Positions 6,239-11,082 of a DNA stretch of 13,382 bases are shown here, one piece after another. The notes under the pieces were generated by a model. It searched no databases. It saw nothing but the letters and a program-made list of their open reading frames with translations, and had not been told where the DNA came from. Within the stretch, counting starts at the first letter, position 1; each line of letters starts with the position of its first letter. The position numbers and the translations under genes were made by a program. This stretch comes from Nitrospirota bacterium (GTDB taxonomy: Bacteria; Nitrospirota; JACRHJ01): the NCBI GenBank assembly GCA_027328825.1, contig DAHWTK010000046.1, forward strand, positions 1-13,382, in the 5' to 3' direction.

Positions 6239-6970
6239 ATGGAAAAAATCCGGCTTTCCAAACTCATGTCCGAGCGGGGCATATGCTCCCGCCGCGAGGC
6301 GGATTCCTTTATAGAACGAGGACTTGTACTCGTAAACGGCATCCCCGTAAGCGAACTTGGGCTTAAGGTAGACCCGTCTTCGGAGGTGACTCTCGACGAC
6401 AGGGCCGTAATTGAGCAGACGGGTCTTGTCACAATTATCCTAAATAAACCGGTAGGTTACGTCTCAGGTCAGGCAGAAAAGGGCTACCGGCCCGCCTCCG
6501 TCCTGCTCACCCCCGCAAACCGCGCGAAGGGTGATAAATCCGGCCTGAAATTGCCGCCGGCAAGGATGAAAAACCTTGCGCCTGCGGGCCGACTTGACAT
6601 TGATTCTCAAGGACTTATAGTGTTTACGCAGGACGGGCGAGTGGCGAAAAAGCTCATCGGGGAGCGCTCGGAGGTAGAGAAGGAATATATAGTCCGGGTG
6701 GATGGAAATGTCACGGAAGATGCGCTCAGGCTCCTGAATCACGGCCTGTCGCTTGACGGAATTCCCCTTAAAAAAGCTATAGTTACGCGGCTTAATAACG
6801 AACAGCTCCGGTTTGTGCTGAAGCAGGGCAAGAAGCGCCAGATTCGCAGGATGTGCGAGCAGGTGGGGCTTAAGGTAGTCGGCCTAAAGCGTGTCAGAAT
6901 CGGGGAAATCCGGCTTGGGAGCCTGCCCGAGGGTAAGTGGAGATGCCTTGCGCCAGGGGAGGAATTCTAA
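6239..6970 (+). CDS. rRNA pseudouridine synthase, RsuA/RluB/RluE/RluF family
   Basis: Enzymes of this family convert specific uridines of 16S or 23S rRNA to pseudouridine. The 243-residue protein has an N-terminal S4 RNA-binding domain (about 3-50, IRLSKLMSERGICSRREAD) and a catalytic domain with LNKPVGYVSG (68-77) and the motif GRLDIDSQGLIVFTQDG (117-133), in which D120 is the expected catalytic aspartate. KQGKKRQIRRMCEQVG near the C-terminus is also typical. The longer segment between LNKPVG and the catalytic motif resembles the RluF-like branch more than RsuA, but the target uridine cannot be read from sequence. The ATG at 6239 has a GAGG ribosome-binding site with a short 4-base spacing. 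The gene starts directly after a strong terminator and no promoter is visible between them, so it may depend on read-through or on a start inside the FKBP gene. Confidence 0.93.
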   Translation: MEKIRLSKLMSERGICSRREADSFIERGLVLVNGIPVSELGLKVDPSSEVTLDDRAVIEQTGLVTIILNKPVGYVSGQAEKGYRPASVLLTPANRAKGDKSGLKLPPARMKNLAPAGRLDIDSQGLIVFTQDGRVAKKLIGERSEVEKEYIVRVDGNVTEDALRLLNHGLSLDGIPLKKAIVTRLNNEQLRFVLKQGKKRQIRRMCEQVGLKVVGLKRVRIGEIRLGSLPEGKWRCLAPGEEF

Positions 6971-7200
6971 GCCTTCCCCGCGCCCTGCTTTTTGCACAAA
7001 ACGGCCCGTTTCAGGGTATTTTCCGCACCATTCCCGATACCGGCTGAAAAACGCGCTTTTCCAAAGTTTTTATCTTGATAATCGATATATTACAGGTAAA
7101 ATCCGGAACTGCTACTGACAATGAACTTTCCCTACCGATGAGATTTACTATTGATGGTTATTGCGCGATATTAGTTAATAACATCTATTATTCCCGGTTT
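6971..7200. other. Intergenic spacer between convergent genes, no feature seen
   Basis: The pseudouridine synthase gene ends at 6970 and the next gene on the opposite strand ends at 7487. I see no ORF with a ribosome-binding site, no tRNA-like sequence and no clear terminator in this AT-richer part. The rest of the gap, to about 7465, is filled by repeats. Confidence 0.5.
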
Positions 7201-7219
7201 TATGGGGCGGTTTAAAGTC

Positions 7220-7239
7220 GCCCGATGAATCGGGCAGCT
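7220..7239. repeat. Dispersed GCCCGAT-ATCGGGC palindromic repeat, copy 1
   Basis: GCCCGATGAATCGGGC is a palindrome with seven-base arms around two bases, followed by AGCT. The same unit, in the opposite orientation (AGCT then GCCCGATTTATCGGGC), occurs at 11007-11027, and a degenerate copy in this orientation at 11041-11061. This is a small dispersed intergenic repeat family, REP-like in style. Confidence 0.75.
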
Positions 7240-7260
7240 ACGAATTTAGATAAAACATAG

Positions 7261-7286
7261 ATTCCCGCCTTCGAGGGAATGGCGGG
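7261..7286. repeat. Palindromic repeat of the ATTCCCGCC...GGGAATGGCGGG type
   Basis: ATTCCC (7261-7266) can pair with GGGAAT (7275-7280), and CCCGCC can pair with GGCGGG (7281-7286), so two alternative hairpins overlap. A related half-unit, CGGCGGTTGCCGGAATGAC, occurs around 7449-7467. Such units are common in bacterial intergenic DNA and code for nothing. Confidence 0.6.
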
Positions 7287-7295
7287 TTTGATTTT

Positions 7296-7436
7296 CCCCT
7301 CCCCACTCGTGGGGGAGGGTGGCCGAAGGCCGGGAGAGGGCGAAAGGGAATAGGCACCCTCTCCCAGCCCTCTCCCATTACAGGGAGAGGGATAATAGAA
7401 AGGTGGTTTCTTCGGCTTATAGGGAGAGGGATAATA
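7296..7436. repeat. Cluster of CCCTCTCCC/GGGAGAGGG inverted and direct repeats
   Basis: The cluster opens with a hairpin of CCCTCCCC against GGGGGAGGG (to 7319), followed by GGCC-GAA-GGCC (7321-7331 region). GGGAGAGGG then occurs three times (7332-7340, 7383-7391, 7422-7430) and its complement CCCTCTCCC twice (7357-7365, 7368-7376), allowing several alternative stems. The 16-base unit AGGGAGAGGGATAATA is directly repeated at 7382 and 7421, a 39-bp period. The stretch lies just downstream of the gene ending at 7487 and could also slow or end transcription, but there is no T-tract. Confidence 0.8.
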
Positions 7437-7486
7437 AAGCGGATACTTCGGCGGTTGCCGGAATGACATGTGTTTGAGCTTGGGCT

Positions 7487-8842
7487 CTAATTCGGCGAGA
7501 AGTAGGCGAGCCTTTTTATCGGATAGCCGAACTTCAGGAGAAAATCGCGGCTGCCGGTGAATTTCGGCACTATGCCTGCCTGGAAGAAATACTTTTTCCA
7601 GAGCAGGGCCTGGTCTTCGCCGAAGAGCTTGACGACGGTTTCCTGCATACCCATTGCGGCGCGGCTTGCATAGCAGATAAAGCTCTTCCCGTCCGGAGAA
7701 AGCGCAACCTTGACATCGGAGGCGCTGGCCGGAGCCGAGCGGGGGTCTGAAGAGGCCGGACTACCGGCTGGGGCGGCGAGTTCCGGGAGGTTTACGGCAA
7801 TGACATCCGCTCCCGGAAACGCGGCCTTTATCTGCCCGGTCAGGCCGCTGTTTTTTACGTCGAAGGGCTTGAACATCATCATATACGCCTTTTTCGCGTC
7901 CTTCGAGAGCATGAGCTCGAAGCCGTACCCCTTGCGTTCGATGGTCTTGAGGCCGCCCTGCCTGTCTATAAGGTTTATGAACGAGAGGTTCCCGCCGCGA
8001 ACACGGAAGAGGCCGCCTGAGTCTCCCTCTATGATATGCCGGGGGAAATAGGACTTATCCCATAGCTGTTTTCCGTTTCCGTCGAGCATGACTATCGATG
8101 AGCATTGCCTTTTTCCCATGCCCATCGGGGCTATGAAACAGCTCCCGTCATGCGCCATGAACCCGTCCTGCGCATCGAGCCAGCCGTCGAGGTTCTCGCC
8201 CGCGTCCCTGTCCATGAGCAGTTTTCCGTTTATGTCGTAAAGATACAGCCTCTGCCCGGGTTTCGCCATGCTGTATAGCGGGGTCTCGTCGTCGATAAGG
8301 ACGCGGGAGCCGTCGTCGGAGATAATTACTGAGGCGAGCCCGTAATTGTCCTTGGGGGCGGCGATGAATAGGAGTTTTCCGTCTTTGTCCATGTAACGGA
8401 GCTCATACCACCCGCCGGAGGCAAAATAAGCGACGGCGTAACACTCCCCGGATCTGGCGAGCCATACCTGGCGGCGGATAACCGGAAGCTCCTCGGAGCG
8501 CGCCGCCGATGTATCGGCCTTTGGCTGGCCGGCCTTCGCCACGCCGGTTCGCCCGGTATGCGCTATCCAGAGCCTCTGGCCGGGTACGGTAAGGGTTTTC
8601 CTGGCCGCGAGGTCTTCGACAAGCTTAAGCCCGCCCCTGCGGCTGACGGCGATAATGCGCGACGGCTGGTCTCCCTTTGGTGAGAGCTGGACGGCGAGAA
8701 GCTCGCCTTTGGAATTGAACCGGCTGACGGCAATCAGGGGCGGAGAGAAACTGAGGTTGAACCTCTGGCGCACGGAAGGCGCGGCAAACGCCGGATGCGC
8801 CAGGACAACCAGGGCGGCTAATATGAAAAATATTTTACGCAT
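7487..8842 (-). CDS. Secreted protein of unknown function, possible beta-propeller
   Basis: I do not recognise this 451-residue protein. It has a clear signal peptide: MRK, a hydrophobic core, and the cleavage site AFA before A21. The mature part contains several loosely repeated strand-turn-strand units built on an Asp/Asn-Gly-Lys turn followed by a hydrophobic or aromatic residue (for example MDKDGKLLFI, YDINGKLLMD, LDGNGKQLWD). Between these are segments like ISDDGSRVLI and LSPDGKSFICYA. This pattern is typical of WD40/PQQ-like beta-propellers, but blade number cannot be set by eye. An Ala/Pro/Ser-rich segment (about residues 353-374, APAGSPASSDPRSAPASASD) looks like a flexible linker before the last unit. 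AGGT lies seven bases before the ATG. It stands alone on the minus strand, with its own promoter, divergent from coaE and convergent with the pseudouridine synthase gene. Periplasmic or surface location is inferred from the signal peptide. Confidence 0.85.
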   Translation of the reverse strand: MRKIFFILAALVVLAHPAFAAPSVRQRFNLSFSPPLIAVSRFNSKGELLAVQLSPKGDQPSRIIAVSRRGGLKLVEDLAARKTLTVPGQRLWIAHTGRTGVAKAGQPKADTSAARSEELPVIRRQVWLARSGECYAVAYFASGGWYELRYMDKDGKLLFIAAPKDNYGLASVIISDDGSRVLIDDETPLYSMAKPGQRLYLYDINGKLLMDRDAGENLDGWLDAQDGFMAHDGSCFIAPMGMGKRQCSSIVMLDGNGKQLWDKSYFPRHIIEGDSGGLFRVRGGNLSFINLIDRQGGLKTIERKGYGFELMLSKDAKKAYMMMFKPFDVKNSGLTGQIKAAFPGADVIAVNLPELAAPAGSPASSDPRSAPASASDVKVALSPDGKSFICYASRAAMGMQETVVKLFGEDQALLWKKYFFQAGIVPKFTGSRDFLLKFGYPIKRLAYFSPN

Positions 8843-8862
8843 TTGTTACCTGGAATTTTAGA

Positions 8863-8891
8863 ATCTTATCAGACATTGCGAGACTTCACAA
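8863..8891 (-). promoter_or_regulatory. Predicted promoter of the secreted-protein gene
   Basis: TTGTGA (8891-8886), a 17-base spacer and TAAGAT (8868-8863) lie just before the gene on the minus strand, giving a start site near 8856 and a short leader. Confidence 0.5.
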
Positions 8892-8901
8892 TGCCGAATT
8901 T

Positions 8902-8932
8902 TTGACACTCCGGAATAAAAACGGGTTATAAT
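8902..8932 (+). promoter_or_regulatory. Predicted promoter of coaE
   Basis: Both hexamers are perfect sigma70 consensus, TTGACA (8902-8907) and TATAAT (8927-8932), but the 19-base spacer is two longer than ideal. It would start transcription near 8939, about 37 bases before the coaE start codon, and is divergent from the promoter at 8863-8891. Confidence 0.6.
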
Positions 8933-8975
8933 TGTAATCAGAAAGGGCCTGCTCAGGGCCGCATAAGAGGGAAAA

Positions 8976-9572
8976 ATGAAGAAAATCGGCCTCACGGGGG
9001 GCATCGCCTCCGGGAAAAGCACGATAAGCCGCATTTTTGGCGAGATGGGCGCGAAGATAATAGACGCCGACCTGCTGGCGCGCGAGGCGCTCATGCCCGG
9101 GACCGAGGCCTATCTTGCTACCGTGAAGCTCTTCGGCAGGAGGATACTCTCCTCGGACGGACATATCGACAGAAAGGCCCTTGGCAATATAGTCTTCCGT
9201 GACCGCGACAAGCGCTCTGTCCTGGAAGGCGTGGTTCACCCGGAGATATTCCGCCGCGAGGCGGAGGCTGTCAGTGGAATAATGGCAAACGAGCCGGACG
9301 CGCTTGTGATATTCGACGCCGCGCTGCTTATAGAATCGGGCGCGTGGCGCAGGATGGACGGCCTGATTGTCGTCTGGTGCAGGAAAGAGACGCAGGTGGA
9401 GAGGCTGGTAAAAAACTGCCGTCTGACGCAGGAGGAGGCGGTACTGAGGGTCGAGGCGCAGATGCCTCTGGACGAAAAGAAGAAATACGCCTCGTGGATA
9501 ATCGACAACGACGGCGATGTCTCCGCCGCAATCCGCCAGACGAAGGAGATATACCGGGAACTGACTGAATAA
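8976..9572 (+). CDS. coaE: Dephospho-CoA kinase
   Basis: CoaE phosphorylates the 3'-hydroxyl of dephospho-CoA with ATP, the last step of coenzyme A synthesis, in the cytoplasm. The length of 198 residues is normal. It has the family opening KKIGLTGGIASGKST with the P-loop at 8-16, the DAD motif (30-32) in IIDADLLAREA, the HP pair at 88-89 and the DAALLIESG segment (114-122). The last corresponds to the usual D-x-P-L-L-(F/I)-E, here with Ala in place of Pro. A GAGGG ribosome-binding site lies 5 bases before the ATG. galU follows 85 bp later but has its own promoter, so coaE may be expressed alone. Confidence 0.95.
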   Translation: MKKIGLTGGIASGKSTISRIFGEMGAKIIDADLLAREALMPGTEAYLATVKLFGRRILSSDGHIDRKALGNIVFRDRDKRSVLEGVVHPEIFRREAEAVSGIMANEPDALVIFDAALLIESGAWRRMDGLIVVWCRKETQVERLVKNCRLTQEEAVLRVEAQMPLDEKKKYASWIIDNDGDVSAAIRQTKEIYRELTE

Positions 9573-9574
9573 GT

Positions 9575-9603
9575 TTGACTTTTACTCTTGTTTTAATTAA
9601 ACT
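9575..9603 (+). promoter_or_regulatory. Predicted promoter of the galU-hsp20-lon group
   Basis: TTGACT (9575-9580), a 17-base spacer and TAAACT (9598-9603) start immediately after the coaE stop codon. They predict a start site near 9610 and a leader of about 50 bases to galU. No further promoter is evident in the short gap before hsp20. Confidence 0.5.
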
Positions 9604-9657
9604 TAAGCGTTACGGCAATATTAAATCGTCCTGGCGGACAGCGGAGGTTCAAGCCTT

Positions 9658-10539
9658 TTGAAGGAGAAGAGGGACAGCATAAGGAAGGCCGTTTTCCCGG
9701 CTGCGGGCCTCGGCACCCGGTTCCTCCCGGCGACAAAGGCCTCTCCGAAGGAGATGCTTCCCCTCGTTGACAAGCCACTCATTCAGTACGGCGTCGAGGA
9801 GGCCGTGGCCTCCGGGGTGGACGAGGTAATTATCATCACCGGCAGGGGAAAGCGCGCAATCGAGGACCACTTCGACATATCCTTCGAGCTGGAATACGAG
9901 CTCAGGGAGAAAAACAAGCTGAAGCTCCTGGCGGAGGTGGAGAGAATATCCAACATGGTGCATTTCTCCTATATCCGTCAGAAAAAGGCCCTTGGCCTCG
10001 GGCACGCGGTATTGTGCTCGGAGCCTTCGATAGACGGCGAGCCTTTCGCCGTCATACTCTCCGATGATATAATAGACGCAAAGACGCCAGCCACGAAGCA
10101 GCTTATGGACGTCTACAAGAAATACCGCTCCCCGGTGGTGGCGATATGCGAGGTCCCGGAAGACGCCGTATCGAGCTACGGCATAATAGACGCCATAGAG
10201 GTGGAGCGCGGGGTATACCAGGTGCGGGATATGGTCGAGAAGCCTTCCGTGGAAAAAGCGCCGTCGAACCTCGCCATAATTGGCCGGTACGTCCTGACGC
10301 CGGACATCTTCCGGCACCTGAAGGAAACGAGGCCCGGCAAGGGCGGAGAGATACAGCTCACCGACGGGCTTCAGGGACTGATGAAGGAGCGGCCCGTCTA
10401 TGCGTGCAGGTTCAGGGGAGTTCGCTACGACGCCGGGGACAAACTCGGGTTTTTGAAGGCTACGGTGGAATACGCCCTCAAGGACGCGGGCCTGGGCGGC
10501 GAGTTCAGAAAATACATAAAGGGGCTGAATCTGGCGTAG
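9658..10539 (+). CDS. galU: UTP--glucose-1-phosphate uridylyltransferase
   Basis: GalU makes UDP-glucose from UTP and glucose 1-phosphate, supplying envelope polysaccharides, glycogen or trehalose routes and UDP-sugar interconversion. The 293-residue protein has the full family signature: the nucleotide-binding GLGTRFLPATKASPKEMLP (17-35), the LVDKPLIQYGVEEA segment, IITGRGKRAIEDHFD, a LSDD metal-binding segment near residue 137, and GGEIQLTDGLQ. It starts at a TTG (9658). The frame is closed by a TAA at 9622, and there is no in-frame ATG or GTG before the conserved IRKAVFPAAG. GGAGG at 9643-9647 gives a 10-base spacing, slightly long but usable. hsp20 follows after 25 bp, so the two are probably in one transcript. 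Confidence 0.94.
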   Translation: MKEKRDSIRKAVFPAAGLGTRFLPATKASPKEMLPLVDKPLIQYGVEEAVASGVDEVIIITGRGKRAIEDHFDISFELEYELREKNKLKLLAEVERISNMVHFSYIRQKKALGLGHAVLCSEPSIDGEPFAVILSDDIIDAKTPATKQLMDVYKKYRSPVVAICEVPEDAVSSYGIIDAIEVERGVYQVRDMVEKPSVEKAPSNLAIIGRYVLTPDIFRHLKETRPGKGGEIQLTDGLQGLMKERPVYACRFRGVRYDAGDKLGFLKATVEYALKDAGLGGEFRKYIKGLNLA

Positions 10540-10564
10540 ATTGCGTGCGTGCGGGGAGGCTTAG

Positions 10565-11008
10565 ATGGCCGTAAAGAAAGTCGGTTTCCCAACCAGCGTC
10601 ATGGGAGAGGAGTTCAAGAACCTCTTAAGGCTTATAGAGGAGGACGAGAAAAGTTCCGGCATGGGCGAGACCTCGGGGCCGCTTCTGGACCTCTACGAGA
10701 CGAAGGAGAGCGTGGTCGTGGAGGCGGACCTGCCGGGAATAGACCCTTCCCTGATAGCCATCTGCATATTCCACGGCTTCCTGACCATCGAGGGAATCAA
10801 GCGCGAGAGGCTGAGCGAGAGCGAAAGGGTGAACTACCTCTGCATGGAGCGCTCCTTCGAGCCGTTTCGGAGAATAATCAGAATAACCGTCCCGATAAAC
10901 CCGAAGGAGGGCAGAGCGGTTTACCAGAAGGGCGTCCTGACCGTGACGTTCCCGAAGATCAAGGAAAAGCGCGGAGAACCGATAAGGATACAGATAGAGA
11001 GATTGTAG
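10565..11008 (+). CDS. Small heat-shock protein, Hsp20/alpha-crystallin family
   Basis: Small heat-shock proteins hold unfolding proteins in a refoldable state without using ATP. The 147-residue protein has a short N-terminal region (1-38), an alpha-crystallin domain (about 39-131) that opens PLLDLYETKESVVVEADLPGI and closes with the hallmark GVLTVTFPK (123-131), and a C-terminal tail with overlapping I-x-I oligomerisation motifs (IRIQI, 140-144). GGGGAGG lies 6 bases before the ATG. It sits 25 bp after galU and 74 bp before the likely start of lon. The pairing with lon fits a protein quality-control role. No CIRCE element or obvious heat-shock promoter is visible in front of it. Confidence 0.93.
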   Translation: MAVKKVGFPTSVMGEEFKNLLRLIEEDEKSSGMGETSGPLLDLYETKESVVVEADLPGIDPSLIAICIFHGFLTIEGIKRERLSESERVNYLCMERSFEPFRRIIRITVPINPKEGRAVYQKGVLTVTFPKIKEKRGEPIRIQIERL

Positions 11009-11061
11009 CTGCCCGATTTATCGGGCAAAAATTCTAAAAGTGCCCTATGAACGGGGCAGCT
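11007..11061. repeat. Nested palindromic repeat between hsp20 and lon (two inverted units)
   Basis: Two 21-base units face each other across 13 bases: 11007-11027 (AGCT then GCCCGATTTATCGGGC then A) and 11041-11061 (TGCCCTATGAACGGGGCAGC then T). The second matches the reverse complement of the first at 17 of 21 positions, and each unit is itself palindromic. The first unit begins inside the hsp20 stop codon. There is no T-tract, so it is not a classic terminator. It is the same family as the copy at 7220-7239. Confidence 0.8.
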
Positions 11062-11082
11062 GCCAAAGGAGACCAGAGCATA

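Noticed and set aside
7332..7430. Regular GGGAGAGGG copies considered as a CRISPR array
   Set aside because: The repeats are only nine bases, occur in both orientations and have irregular spacing. There are no cas genes and no spacers of constant length.
7212..7469. 85-codon minus-strand ORF rich in Pro, Ser, Gly and Tyr
   Set aside because: It is entirely made of the repeat cluster and the GCCCGAT palindrome. Translations of this type (PSPxxGxGLGEG...) are well-known spurious ORFs, and no ribosome-binding site or other gene-like feature supports it.
9649..10317. 222-codon minus-strand ORF opposite galU
   Set aside because: It is a shadow of galU, which has clear family motifs on the plus strand.
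11011..11040. Intrinsic terminator between hsp20 and lon
   Set aside because: The hairpin is perfect but is followed by an A-rich rather than T-rich stretch, and the same hairpin occurs elsewhere as part of a repeat.
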